A stretch of DNA of 54,280 nt, taken from assembly GCA_946540735.1 (NCBI GenBank), contig CAMNIN010000021.1:1-54280 (forward strand), written 5' to 3'. The translations under genes were made by a program, and so were the position numbers. Shown here in pieces: positions 8,370 through 17,350 of the stretch; positions within the stretch are counted from its first letter, which is position 1; every line of letters starts with the position of its first letter. Under the pieces are notes generated by a model that was not told the origin of the DNA, searched no databases, and saw only the letters and a list, made by a program, of their open reading frames with translations. This DNA is from an uncultured Prevotellaceae bacterium (lineage in GTDB: Bacteria > Bacteroidota > Bacteroidia > Bacteroidales > Bacteroidaceae).

Positions 8370-9422
8370 CTATTTCCTCGAGATTCGCCCGAATGTCTTG
8401 ATGCTGGTGTATTTCCGCCAGATATTCAGCTTGCGGTATGGCGGCACACCATGACGGCGGATGTAGTCGCGCGCTCCTTCAAGCATCCGGTGAGCCACTT
8501 TCCCGTCGAGATAGGGATCGTAGTTGTCGATGACCCACTGCCGCTTCTGCTGCAACTGATCGGATGTCATCACCTCGTCGTAAGCGTCACAAAGTTCCTC
8601 TGGCTGCTGCATGTTGCGCCAATACAAATCCTTGGCGGCTGCCCTGAGGGTGATGACTGGCTTGTTGAGCAACAAGAACTCATATATGGTCGACGATGTG
8701 TCGCTGATCATCGCATCGCTCATGAGCATGTATTTGGTCACGGTGTAATCCTCGATCCACAGCATGCCCTCGGTCTTCTCTGCCAGTTGACGATACTCCT
8801 CCATCAGTTCGGGTTTGGTGAGGGGATGAAACTTCAGCAGGAGCAGCACGTCTCGCTTGGCCACCAGGTCTTGCAGCGCCTGCTGCATGTAGGGTAACGA
8901 GGTCAGGCTGGGAGAGAAAGTGGGAGCATAGAGCACAATCTTGGAACGGCCGCTCTCACGCAAGAGGCGGTCGCGGTCGGCATCGAATGTGTGCAGGTTC
9001 TCAAAAACCCAGTCCTGCCTTGGCCAACCGGTCTCCAGCACCTCGAAATCACCGTATTTCTCTGCCAGCCGCTTGAAACCTTTGGTGAAAAGAGGGCCTT
9101 GAGTGAAATAGGCATCAAAATAGCGTCGGATGACCCAATGGTCTTTCTTCTCCGTGGCGTAACCGTGAAAGATCTCTATCTTCACTCCAGGCAGGTAATA
9201 AGGCACGATATTACCAGGAACAAACACGGCCTCCGGACTGAAATCATAGATGTCCTGTATGGAATCCGTCCATCTCACCTTGCCATCAAGGGGGAATTGC
9301 TTGATTCTCTTGGAGTGGACATACCACAACACGTCGTTACCTCCCTCACGGTCAGCCTCCACCTGTAGGGGATGGAGGATATCTATGGCATACTTGTTCT
9401 CGCAAAACAATACGATTCTCAT
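8370..9422 (-). CDS. TagF/CDP-glycerol glycerophosphotransferase-like protein
   Basis: A 350-residue cytoplasmic protein of the family that transfers polyol or amino-alcohol phosphates from CDP carriers. Recognisable motifs are YAPTFSPSL, LLLKFHPLTKPEL and SDTSSTIYEFLLLNKPVI, which carry the conserved His and the donor-site Ser/Thr cluster, plus an N-terminal FHGYATEKKDHW. It ends 34 bases before the promoter of the aminotransferase operon and reads in the same direction, so the two units form one functional block. If the LicC-like enzyme makes a CDP-linked phosphate, this is the natural transferase. It is shorter than full TagF polymerases, closer to TagB or single-unit transferases. Confidence 0.78.
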   Translation of the reverse strand: MRIVLFCENKYAIDILHPLQVEADREGGNDVLWYVHSKRIKQFPLDGKVRWTDSIQDIYDFSPEAVFVPGNIVPYYLPGVKIEIFHGYATEKKDHWVIRRYFDAYFTQGPLFTKGFKRLAEKYGDFEVLETGWPRQDWVFENLHTFDADRDRLLRESGRSKIVLYAPTFSPSLTSLPYMQQALQDLVAKRDVLLLLKFHPLTKPELMEEYRQLAEKTEGMLWIEDYTVTKYMLMSDAMISDTSSTIYEFLLLNKPVITLRAAAKDLYWRNMQQPEELCDAYDEVMTSDQLQQKRQWVIDNYDPYLDGKVAHRMLEGARDYIRRHGVPPYRKLNIWRKYTSIKTFGRISRK

Positions 9423-9428
9423 TGCACT

Positions 9429-10046
9429 CTATTTTTTCTTTTTCAACTCATACTTGGCGGTTTCCCGACCATCATTTCTCTCGAAAGTAGCCACAAGGCT
9501 GCTGTCATCGACGTGGCAGGACTTGGTGACGTAAACCGCTCCTTCCGACGTAGTGTAAGAGAGCTGCTGATCGCCTGTCACGGCCCAGGTGAACGCCATG
9601 CGCCACACCCGGCGCCCTTCGGCATCATAGTCGGTCTCCCTGCCCGTGCCGCCGATGCCGCCCTCCTCGGTCAGGACGAACTGCATCAGGGTGGTGTATT
9701 CCCCGGATTTCAGCTCACCGAAATCGTCGTAATAGCTCGACGAGAGTTTACCTTCCCAGTCGCCGTTGACCTGTGCGGCCAACGATTGCCACACAGGGTC
9801 GGGAGCGGGCGGTTCGTCGGGATTGTTGGGATCGTCTGGATCATCTGGATTATTGGGATCGTCCGGATTGCCAGGATTGTCTGGGTCTTGGCCTGAAGTA
9901 TCCTTACCGCTGCCGTCCTTGGGGTTTTCTTTTTTCGTTTCCTCTTTCTTGGGTTCCTCCTTGTCATACGACAAATCCTCACGCTCACAGCCGGTAGCCA
10001 TGAGCGCGAGGAATAGGGTGATGATGAATGCTGTCAGACCTCTCAT
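9429..10046 (-). CDS. Lipoprotein with an acidic Pro/Asp/Asn repeat linker
   Basis: A 205-residue protein with signal peptide and lipobox LMATGC. After a charged Lys/Glu stretch, residues of about 50-80 form an in-frame repeat built from PDDPNNP-like units, a flexible linker. The C-terminal ~125 residues form a compact beta-rich domain starting near VWQSLAAQVNGDWEGKL and ending in a Lys-rich tail. The NGDWEGKL start resembles the ..GTWQGD.. start of the mature lipoprotein next door at 10078-10659, so the two may be related lipocalin-like or DUF domains. Function is unknown. It lies 6 bases upstream of the TagF-like gene and could be co-transcribed with it. Confidence 0.75.
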   Translation of the reverse strand: MRGLTAFIITLFLALMATGCEREDLSYDKEEPKKEETKKENPKDGSGKDTSGQDPDNPGNPDDPNNPDDPDDPNNPDEPPAPDPVWQSLAAQVNGDWEGKLSSSYYDDFGELKSGEYTTLMQFVLTEEGGIGGTGRETDYDAEGRRVWRMAFTWAVTGDQQLSYTTSEGAVYVTKSCHVDDSSLVATFERNDGRETAKYELKKKK

Positions 10047-10077
10047 AAGCCTTCATCTACGGTTTGTATCTTTTCTT

Positions 10078-10659
10078 TTACTCCCTGGTGCGGAAAACTC
10101 TCTTCGGAGCTTCAGGCTTGTTGGCCTTAGCCTTCTGCATGCCGAGACTGTTGCCGTTGGAGTAGTAATAGTCGTCGTAATAATAATCGTTGTATCCGTA
10201 GTAATAGTCGTTCCAGTTGGGCGATGTCACATGGCGGAGGTTGAACTTATGCCTTACTCCGTCGAAGTAGAGGTAGCCCGTGAAGTAATAGTCGTCGAGA
10301 GCATAGTCGTAGATGTCGACCGACATGTTGTCCTCAATGAAGTGGATGGTGATGCGGCCATAGTTCACCTCCCAGCGGATGTGGTTGGCGATGTAGTTGT
10401 AGCCACCCCAGTAGTAGTCGTTATAATAGTCTACCCAGTAACCATCGCCAGAGGAATAACGATAGGGGTCGCGGAGGAAGCACACCTCAGTTCTGGAGGC
10501 ATCGTAGTAAGCGCCGTCATAATAGGCTGAGGCATACATGTCGCCTTGCCAAGTACCCTCGAGGGTGTAGGCGATTTCATCATCGTCGTCACAGCTGGTG
10601 ACGGTGAATGCGAGCATGGCCACCAATGCCATCATCAAGGTTTTGGTAAAAGTTTTCAT
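10078..10659 (-). CDS. Tyrosine-rich lipoprotein of unknown function
   Basis: The protein has about 193 residues. The start at 10659 gives MKTFTKTLMMALVAML, a signal peptide ending at lipobox TVTSC followed by acidic residues (DDDDE), the usual surface-export context in Bacteroidetes. The mature domain starts LEGTWQGD, and the C-terminal third is extremely rich in Tyr, Asp and Asn (runs such as DYYYDDYYY). The cause may be low-complexity expansion. It is the promoter-proximal gene of the pair, 31 bases before the second lipoprotein, and has its own full promoter at 10704-10735. Confidence 0.72.
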   Translation of the reverse strand: MKTFTKTLMMALVAMLAFTVTSCDDDDEIAYTLEGTWQGDMYASAYYDGAYYDASRTEVCFLRDPYRYSSGDGYWVDYYNDYYWGGYNYIANHIRWEVNYGRITIHFIEDNMSVDIYDYALDDYYFTGYLYFDGVRHKFNLRHVTSPNWNDYYYGYNDYYYDDYYYSNGNSLGMQKAKANKPEAPKRVFRTRE

Positions 10660-10703
10660 ATCTCTCAAGTTTTGATGTTATCACTATGTTATCGTTCACA
10701 TTG

Positions 10704-10735
10704 CAAAGATAGTGCTTTTCCGAATACCTTCCAAA
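10704..10735 (-). promoter_or_regulatory. Promoter of the lipoprotein pair
   Basis: On the minus strand TTTG (10735-10732) and TATCTTTG (10711-10704) are separated by 20 bases. The ATG at 10659 is 44 bases downstream. Confidence 0.85.
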
Positions 10736-10858
10736 AGAGAAACCCATAAATTGAACAAGGGATTCACCTATCCTGTCGGGGGAAATCCCCACAAAGGCAT
10801 TTTTCAGCCCTTCCGTGGCGTATTGGTGCACAGGAAATGAGAATTGTTGACTATTTTT

Positions 10859-10890
10859 TTTGCAGGGCACCGCAGTTTTTCTTATTTTTG
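10859..10890 (+). promoter_or_regulatory. Promoter of the GH9 gene
   Basis: TTTG at 10859-10862 and TATTTTTG at 10883-10890, spaced by 20 bases, lie 24 bases before the ATG at 10915. Confidence 0.85.
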
Positions 10891-10914
10891 CAAAACACCA
10901 AATCACTAACTATC

Positions 10915-13455
10915 ATGAAACACCTGTTTTCCTGCACATTGCTATGGCTGCTCGCACAGTCGCAGACAGCCCAGACGTTCCAAATCCTGCCCGAGGGCTA
11001 CTTCAACTGCCAAGGCATCGACGTGATGGCTTTCAGTGATTTCTACCCCGAAGGGCACCAAGGGGGCGTGTGCGTCATCATGAACGGCCAGCGGGTGGCC
11101 ACCAACGGTGACATCCGGATGGAAGCCACCCCGGGCCAGTGGCAACCCGTTCCGAAACAAAAAAGCAGAAGGATAGAAGATGGTAAGATCATCACCGACC
11201 TATGCTACCCCGACTCCTCCCGACATCTCACAGGATTCAATCCCATGGTGTATCCCGACTACGCGTTCAACTACCAGGTGCGGGTGGAAAGCCAAGGGGC
11301 AAGCATCGTGGTGACCGTGGATCTCGACAAACCGGTCCCTGACTTCCTTGCAGGGAAAGTGGGCTTCAACATGGAATTTTTCCCCGGACGACTTTTCGGC
11401 AAACCTTGGGTGATGGATGACCAAACCGGCATCTATCCACAGCAGCCCAACTCGCCCTTGATGAATACCACGGCGAACCTCCTCCATACGGGCGACTACT
11501 TCTTAGGCAAAGGAGACAAGGCCGACATACCGCATCTCAACGCCCAGGGCTACAGCCCCATGATCGCCGACGATGTGATCGCGGCACCTTATGCCATCGG
11601 CCATGTGTTCACCTCACAGCCCGATGACCCCTACAGCCGGCTGACCATCGAGTCGAAGACTGCGGAACTCAAACTGTATGATGGCAGGTTGAACCACAAC
11701 AATGGTTGGTTTGTGCTTCGCAGTGAAATCAAACCTGGCGTGACAAACAACGCCGTGGTGTGGGTCATCACGCCCAACGTGGTGAATGACTGGGTCTATG
11801 CTCCTGTCGTGCAGACCTCACAAGTGGGATACCACACCCAACAACAGAAAAGAGCGGTGATCGAAACCGACAGACGAGACGGGAAACTGTCGACGGCCTC
11901 TCTCATCCGCATCGACGCCAGTGGTGAGCACACGGTGAAAGCCATCCAGCCCAAGACATGGGGCAGATTCTTGCGCTACAACTACCTGACGGCCGATTTC
12001 TCCGAGATCCAGTCACCCGGACTCTACAAAATCAGATATGGGCAGTCGGAGTCATCCGTGTTCCGCATCGCCGACGATGTCTACGACCGCGGCGTATGGC
12101 AACCCGTGATCGAATATTTCCTGCCTGTGCAGATGTGCCACATGAGGGTCAATGAGAAATACCGTGTCTGGCACGATGCCTGTCACCTCGATGACGCAAG
12201 AATGGCTCAGGCGGGCAACCATATCGACGGTTATGCTCAGCAACCTGGCCTGTCCAAATACGACGCTGGCGAGATCGTCCCGGGAGTGAATATCGGCGGG
12301 TGGCACGACGCTGGCGATTTCGACCTCCGTGTGGAGTCTCAGGCCGGAGAGGCCTATATCCTCGCACTGGCTTATGAGGCCTTCCATCCCGAAATCGATG
12401 TGACTTCAGTGAACCACGACAAGCATGTGGTGGAAATCCACGAGGCCGACGGCAAGAACGACATCCTGCAACAGGTGGAGAATGGTGCGCTCACAGTGAC
12501 CAGGGCCTACCGCGCGCTCGGTCGCCTCTACAGGGGAATCATCTGCAACAACCTGCGGCAATATGTCTTGCTCGGTGATGCCTCGGCCATGACCGACGGC
12601 GTCATCGGCAACGACGACGACCGCTGGATCTTCACGGAGGACAATCCGTCGCGTGAACTCATGACAGCTGCCCAACTGGCTGGTGCAGCGAGGGTACTGA
12701 GGGGATTCAACGACCCGCTGAGCAAGGAATGCCTGGATATCGCCTCCAGCATCTTCGAAAATACAAAAACCGACCCGCGCAGCATGATGCAGAAAATCTA
12801 CGCCGCCGTGGAACTCTACCTCACCACGGAGAAAACAGACTACCTCGACCTGATCTTCAGCAACCAGGACTTGATCTTGGGCAGGGTGAACCACTCTGGA
12901 TGGGTGATGGCAAGGTTGATGCAAAAACTGTCGCCCTCGAAAGACCGCCGGGTGAAACGCCTGGATGCGGCATTCCGGAAAGCACTTGCCGCCTATAAGG
13001 ATAATCTTGACCGCCAATCGGCAGAGACACCCTACGGCGTGCCCTACCGACCCAGCATCTGGGGAGCGGGATGGGACATCCAACGCTTCGGCTTCGAGTA
13101 TTATTTCCTGGCTAACGCCTATCCTGAGATCTTTCCCGCCACGACGGTCTACGATGCCCTCAATTTCATCCTCGGATGTCACCCTGGCAGCAACACCGCC
13201 TCTTTTGCCTCGGGAGTGGGAGCTCGCTCCGCCACCGTGGCCTACGGTGCAAACAGGGCCGACTGGTCGTTCATCCCGGGTGGGGTCGTTTCCGGCACTG
13301 CGCTCATCCGTCCCGATTTTCCCGAACTCCTTGAGTTTCCCTTCCTCTGGCAGCAAACCGAATACGTGCTGGGGGGCGGGTCCTCTCACTATATGTTCCT
13401 CGTGCTGGCCACCCGGCAACTCCTCTACAAGACGAGGGCGCTTCAGACCAACTGA
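10915..13455 (+). CDS. Secreted GH9 family cellulase/beta-glucanase
   Basis: An 846-residue exported enzyme with signal peptide MKHLFSCTLLWLLAQ. Residues 20-295 form a beta-rich N-terminal region I cannot assign. A CelD-type immunoglobulin-like domain begins near residue 300 (SQVGYHTQQQKRAV), and the (alpha/alpha)6 GH9 catalytic domain fills 390-845. GGWHDAGDF at about 461-469 carries the catalytic-base aspartates, and Glu816 in WQQTEYVLGG is the likely general acid. GH9 enzymes cleave beta-1,4-glucans by inversion. The start follows a full promoter, and the earlier frame opening at 10837 would begin upstream of that promoter. Endo or exo specificity cannot be read from sequence. Confidence 0.9.
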   Translation: MKHLFSCTLLWLLAQSQTAQTFQILPEGYFNCQGIDVMAFSDFYPEGHQGGVCVIMNGQRVATNGDIRMEATPGQWQPVPKQKSRRIEDGKIITDLCYPDSSRHLTGFNPMVYPDYAFNYQVRVESQGASIVVTVDLDKPVPDFLAGKVGFNMEFFPGRLFGKPWVMDDQTGIYPQQPNSPLMNTTANLLHTGDYFLGKGDKADIPHLNAQGYSPMIADDVIAAPYAIGHVFTSQPDDPYSRLTIESKTAELKLYDGRLNHNNGWFVLRSEIKPGVTNNAVVWVITPNVVNDWVYAPVVQTSQVGYHTQQQKRAVIETDRRDGKLSTASLIRIDASGEHTVKAIQPKTWGRFLRYNYLTADFSEIQSPGLYKIRYGQSESSVFRIADDVYDRGVWQPVIEYFLPVQMCHMRVNEKYRVWHDACHLDDARMAQAGNHIDGYAQQPGLSKYDAGEIVPGVNIGGWHDAGDFDLRVESQAGEAYILALAYEAFHPEIDVTSVNHDKHVVEIHEADGKNDILQQVENGALTVTRAYRALGRLYRGIICNNLRQYVLLGDASAMTDGVIGNDDDRWIFTEDNPSRELMTAAQLAGAARVLRGFNDPLSKECLDIASSIFENTKTDPRSMMQKIYAAVELYLTTEKTDYLDLIFSNQDLILGRVNHSGWVMARLMQKLSPSKDRRVKRLDAAFRKALAAYKDNLDRQSAETPYGVPYRPSIWGAGWDIQRFGFEYYFLANAYPEIFPATTVYDALNFILGCHPGSNTASFASGVGARSATVAYGANRADWSFIPGGVVSGTALIRPDFPELLEFPFLWQQTEYVLGGGSSHYMFLVLATRQLLYKTRALQTN

Positions 13456-13479
13456 CGCGCCCTTCTGCCAAGATTTCAC

Positions 13480-13520
13480 AAAAAAAAGAGGGTGTGCCCG
13501 TTTTATAGGCAGCCCTCTTT
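13480..13520 (-). terminator. Terminator of the aspA operon
   Basis: A hairpin pairs AAGAGGG (13486-13492) with CCCTCTT (13513-13519) and contains an inner GCC/GGC pair. On the minus strand it is followed by a run of T's (the A-tract 13480-13487). It lies just past the aspA stop and also separates the convergent GH9 gene. Confidence 0.75.
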
Positions 13521-13549
13521 ACAAGAAAGGGTTTGGATTTGTTGCAGGA

Positions 13550-14956
13550 TCAGAGTTTGTGTGAATGCAACATATTCTTCGGGTCGAGGGCCTCATCGAG
13601 CTTCTCTTTGGTCATCAGCCCCTTCTCGAGAATGATGTCATAGACCGAGCGGTCTGTGTCATGTGCCTCTTTGGCGATCTTGGTGCAAGTCTTGTAGCCA
13701 AGATAGGGATTGAGGGCTGTGACAATGCCGATGGAGTTCTTCACCATCTCATAGCAGTGTTCCTTGTTGACGGTGATGCCGAGGATACACTCCTCTGTCA
13801 GGGTGTCGATGGCATTCTTGAGCCACGTAAGGCTTTCGATCAAGCACTCTGTGATCACAGGCTCCATCACATTCAGCTGGAGCTGGCCTGCCTCAGCAGC
13901 AAACGACACGGTGGTATCATTGCCGATGACCTTGAAGCACACCTGATTGGTGACCTCTGGAATGACGGGGTTGACCTTGCCTGGCATGATGGATGATCCA
14001 GGGGCCTTGGGAGGCAGGTTGATCTCATTGAGGCCACACCTCGGACCAGAAGCCATGAGACGGAGGTCGTTGCAGATCTTCGAGAGTTTGATAGCCAGTC
14101 TCTTCAAAGAAGAGGAATAGCTCACGTAAGCACCGGTGTCAGGAGTTGCCTCCACGAGGTCGGGAGCGGCGACGAAGGCCTCGCCGGTGAGTTTGCTCAG
14201 GTTGGCAGCGCACAACTTGGCGAAACCGGGAACGGCGTTGAGTCCGGTGCCGATGGCCGTACCACCCATGTTGATTTCATGGAGGAGTTTCACGTTGCGC
14301 TCCAGGTTGAGGATCTCCTCTTCCAGGTTATTGGCATAGGCATTGAACTCCTGTCCGGATGTCATAGGCACGGCATCCTGCAACTGGGTGCGGCCCATCT
14401 TGATCACATCGCGGAACTCCTCTCCTTTGTAACGGAAGGCACTGATCAGACCTGTCAGACTGGCCACGAGGCTCTTGTTCATACGGATGAGGGCGAGGCG
14501 GATCGTTGTAGGATACACGTCGTTGGTCGACTGGCCACAGTTGCAGTGGTCGTTGGGATAGCAGTGCTGGTAGTCGCCTTTCTCATAACCCATGATCTCA
14601 AGGGCTCTGTTGGCGATCACCTCATTGGCATTCATATTGACAGAAGTGCCTGCACCACCCTGCATCATGTCAATGGGGAAATTCTCATGCAGCTTGCCCT
14701 CGATGATCTCACGGCAAGCCTGTGAGATGGCTCCAGCGATCTCGTCGTCGATGACGCCAAGGGTGTGGTTGGTCTGCACGGCAGCCAGCTTCACGTATGC
14801 GATGGCAATCACGAAATCGGGATAATCGCGCATCTTCTTGCGTGAGATGTGGTAATTGTTGATACCACGCTGTGTCTGTACGCCATAGTATGCCTCTGCC
14901 GGAACTTTCAGTTCACCCAGGAGGTCGGATTCAACTCTGAATTTTTTCTCGTTCAT
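13550..14956 (-). CDS. aspA: Aspartate ammonia-lyase
   Basis: A 468-residue cytoplasmic lyase of normal AspA length that converts L-aspartate to fumarate and ammonia. The superfamily signature GSSIMPGKVNP, with the flexible-loop catalytic Ser, is present, as are GAGTSVNMNANEV and TGQEFNAYANN-type helices (here TSGQEFNAYANN). AspA is separated from close fumarases by these motifs and by context. It is the last gene of the dcuB-ansB-porin operon, 34 bases after the porin stop. Fumarate from this step can feed fumarate reductase under anaerobic growth. Confidence 0.93.
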   Translation of the reverse strand: MNEKKFRVESDLLGELKVPAEAYYGVQTQRGINNYHISRKKMRDYPDFVIAIAYVKLAAVQTNHTLGVIDDEIAGAISQACREIIEGKLHENFPIDMMQGGAGTSVNMNANEVIANRALEIMGYEKGDYQHCYPNDHCNCGQSTNDVYPTTIRLALIRMNKSLVASLTGLISAFRYKGEEFRDVIKMGRTQLQDAVPMTSGQEFNAYANNLEEEILNLERNVKLLHEINMGGTAIGTGLNAVPGFAKLCAANLSKLTGEAFVAAPDLVEATPDTGAYVSYSSSLKRLAIKLSKICNDLRLMASGPRCGLNEINLPPKAPGSSIMPGKVNPVIPEVTNQVCFKVIGNDTTVSFAAEAGQLQLNVMEPVITECLIESLTWLKNAIDTLTEECILGITVNKEHCYEMVKNSIGIVTALNPYLGYKTCTKIAKEAHDTDRSVYDIILEKGLMTKEKLDEALDPKNMLHSHKL

Positions 14957-14990
14957 AATAGATGATTGGTTAAAAGGTGGGGTTGGTTGA

Positions 14991-16193
14991 TCAATAACAT
15001 TTAATGCGGTACATGAAACCGAGTTCGATACGGTTGGTATTGTAGTCCTTCAGCCCGCATTTGTCGCTGAAGTCATACTTGTGTCCTACGTAAGCGAGGA
15101 ATACCCTGAAGTCCTGCTGCTTGACAGGATAGTACTCCAAGGAGGCCAGATAACCGTAAGACTTGCGGTAGTCTTTCAACTGCTCGATCTTGCTGACACT
15201 GGCGGTCTCGTAGGTGCCTTTCACCATCAGGTTCCACTGGGGGGCGAACTGCCAGTTGGCTTTTGTGATGAGCGAGTTGTAGTGCACGTCGCTGAAATAA
15301 GCATTGCCTGCGGGCAGGAAGCTTGCGAGGTCATTGGTAGCAATCTGAAGGCGGTCGATGCCATCGAAAGCACCCATGTAGTCGATGTACCACTGGAACT
15401 TCGGCAGATTGAGTTGCTGTCCGAGGACGAGCATCCTGGAGTACTTGCCATGAGCCTGGGTCTGGAGACCCCATGACCAACGGGTCTGGAGCATGTTGTT
15501 GAAGAAACTGCCATTCCAGTTGACGATATAGGTCAGCGGGTGATTGCTGCCTGTCACAGCCCTGACATCGGCGAGCGTGGGACCGGGAGTGACGACATTG
15601 TTGCCATACTCCTCGCTGAAAGTACCGTTATTGGCATCCGACACCTCCACAGCGATCTCCTGAGTGGGCACCGGCTTCACAGAGAGCACGGCACCTGCCA
15701 TGAAGTTGTCCATGTTGTCGACCATGTCGGAATACTGGTAGATGTACATCGGGTTCTCGTCGAATTCGAAACCGCCCCAGATCTGGCACATCTTACCACC
15801 CATCACAGTCACCTTATCAGAGAAGTTGTAGCCCACCATCATGATGTCGGTGGCTTTGGCGAAATTGTCCTCACCTTTGGCGTTGTTGGCCTTGTTCATG
15901 CGGTGACGCAGACGGTAGAACACTTTGTCGTTGATGTTGCCCTTGATCTCAAGACGCAACTGCTTGTTGGCAAAACGGGTGCTCCAGTCACCGTCGTTCT
16001 CTGCAGCCTGTGCACTGGCAGCATAGTTGAAATAGACGTTGAAGGCATCGTTCTTTTTCTCTAAGTTGGTGATACGCTCTGCGAGCGACTGGAAATTGCC
16101 GTCATTGCCTCCCATGCGTGTGTTTCCGCCCTGGGCACTGGCTGTCATGGCGAGGCCCATCAACAGGCCTGTGAATAATGTTTTTCTCATCAT
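14991..16193 (-). CDS. Outer-membrane porin (OprP/OprO-like) of the aspartate operon
   Basis: The protein has about 400 residues with a signal peptide (MMRKTLFTGLLMGLAMTASAQ region). A short coiled-coil segment (SLAERITNLEKKNDAF) follows, as in trimeric porins. The rest is alternating beta strands with aromatic girdles, ending in an aromatic-rich strand (LGFMYRIKCY). The overall pattern matches the phosphate-selective porin O/P superfamily as found in Bacteroidetes, where substrate is usually not phosphate. Position between asparaginase and aspA suggests uptake of asparagine, aspartate or other C4 acids. Start may be 16193 or 16190 (two adjacent ATGs). The gene lies 72 bases after ansB, a gap holding a strong hairpin. 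Confidence 0.72.
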   Translation of the reverse strand: MMRKTLFTGLLMGLAMTASAQGGNTRMGGNDGNFQSLAERITNLEKKNDAFNVYFNYAASAQAAENDGDWSTRFANKQLRLEIKGNINDKVFYRLRHRMNKANNAKGEDNFAKATDIMMVGYNFSDKVTVMGGKMCQIWGGFEFDENPMYIYQYSDMVDNMDNFMAGAVLSVKPVPTQEIAVEVSDANNGTFSEEYGNNVVTPGPTLADVRAVTGSNHPLTYIVNWNGSFFNNMLQTRWSWGLQTQAHGKYSRMLVLGQQLNLPKFQWYIDYMGAFDGIDRLQIATNDLASFLPAGNAYFSDVHYNSLITKANWQFAPQWNLMVKGTYETASVSKIEQLKDYRKSYGYLASLEYYPVKQQDFRVFLAYVGHKYDFSDKCGLKDYNTNRIELGFMYRIKCY

Positions 16194-16230
16194 AGTAATC
16201 TTTTTAAATCGTAACAAGGATTTTGTTTCC

Positions 16231-16256
16231 CATGCGGCCCCTCAAGGAGCCGCATG
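16231..16256 (-). other. Hairpin between ansB and the porin gene
   Basis: CATGCGGC (16231-16238) pairs with GCCGCATG (16249-16256), with further inner CC/GG pairs. There is no T-tract on the minus-strand exit side, so a simple terminator is unlikely. An mRNA stability or processing element is inferred. Confidence 0.5.
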
Positions 16257-16265
16257 GATGTCGGT

Positions 16266-17315
16266 TTAGTATTTTTTGAAGTATTCCTGGATCGCTCTCC
16301 AGTCATTGGTCTTGGTAAGAGCCAGCATGAGGAGCACACGGGCCTTCTGGGGATTGAGGGTGAGGGAAGCCACGAAGTGGTATTTCTCATCATCCACCTC
16401 ACCATTCAGACAGGTGGGGCCGGTCGGGCAACGTGACGAGCGCACGATGTTGATACCCTTCTCACGAGCTTTCAGTGCCACCTCAAACACATCCTTGTAG
16501 AAGTTGCCGTCGCCAACACCGGCGAGCACGATGCCGTCGAACTTAGCATCGACGAAAGCCTGCATGGGGAGTGGTGAGGCATTGGCATAGCCATAGACGA
16601 TGCCCACCTTTGGCAGTTTGGTCAGGTTCTCGACATCAAACTCACTGCGAGTGGTGTGGACGTTGTCGATGCTGCGGTTGTAGATGGCCTCGCCGTTATA
16701 GACATAACCGATCTTGCCATAATTGGCGCTCTGGAAAGTGGCCACGTCGGTGGTGTGCATCTTGATGACATCCTTGGCGTCGAGCAGCAGGTTGTTCATG
16801 CAGACCATCACGCCCCTGCCCTTGGAGTTGGGGCTGGCTGCTGCTGCCACACCGGCATAGAGGTTGCCAGGACCATCGGCACTGATGCCTGTCGAAGGTC
16901 TCATGGATCCCACGAGCACCACGGGCTTGTCGCTCTTCACCGTGAGGTTGAGGAAATAAGCTGTCTCTTCCATCGTGTCGGTTCCGTGGGTGACCACGAC
17001 ACCGTCATAACCCTCATTGTTGAGCAACTGGTTGATGCGCTTGGCCAGCATGAGCCATACTTCGTCGTTCATATCCTGTGATCCGATATTCACAAGCTGC
17101 TCACCGCTGATGTCAGCGAGGTAAAGCATTTGAGGAACAGCGTCGATCAGGGTCTGCACACCCACTTGTCCTGCGCTGTAGGCAGAAGATGTGGCAGAAG
17201 CGCTCACGCCTGCGATGGTACCGCCGGTGGCGATAATACGGATTTTCGGTTTTGCACTGACACTCACGGCCAGAATCATGGCCATCATGATCAAAACGAA
17301 TCTGAGATTTTTCAT
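16266..17315 (-). CDS. ansB: Type II L-asparaginase, exported
   Basis: A 349-residue enzyme that hydrolyses asparagine to aspartate and ammonia. A clear signal peptide (MKNLRFVLIMMAMILAV...SVSA) makes it periplasmic. The first catalytic motif, IIATGGTIAG, places nucleophile Thr33, and VVTHGTDTMEET gives the second Thr-Asp pair. Length after cleavage is near the 326 residues typical of type II enzymes. It follows dcuB by 35 bases. Periplasmic aspartate made here can enter through the DcuB-type carrier. Confidence 0.92.
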   Translation of the reverse strand: MKNLRFVLIMMAMILAVSVSAKPKIRIIATGGTIAGVSASATSSAYSAGQVGVQTLIDAVPQMLYLADISGEQLVNIGSQDMNDEVWLMLAKRINQLLNNEGYDGVVVTHGTDTMEETAYFLNLTVKSDKPVVLVGSMRPSTGISADGPGNLYAGVAAAASPNSKGRGVMVCMNNLLLDAKDVIKMHTTDVATFQSANYGKIGYVYNGEAIYNRSIDNVHTTRSEFDVENLTKLPKVGIVYGYANASPLPMQAFVDAKFDGIVLAGVGDGNFYKDVFEVALKAREKGINIVRSSRCPTGPTCLNGEVDDEKYHFVASLTLNPQKARVLLMLALTKTNDWRAIQEYFKKY

Positions 17316-17350
17316 AATTCTAAAGGTTTAGGTTGGGTTGTTTGTTATTG

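Noticed and set aside
12406..13479. A 357-codon open frame antisense to the GH9 gene.
   Set aside because: Covers the catalytic domain of a clear GH9 enzyme on the opposite strand.
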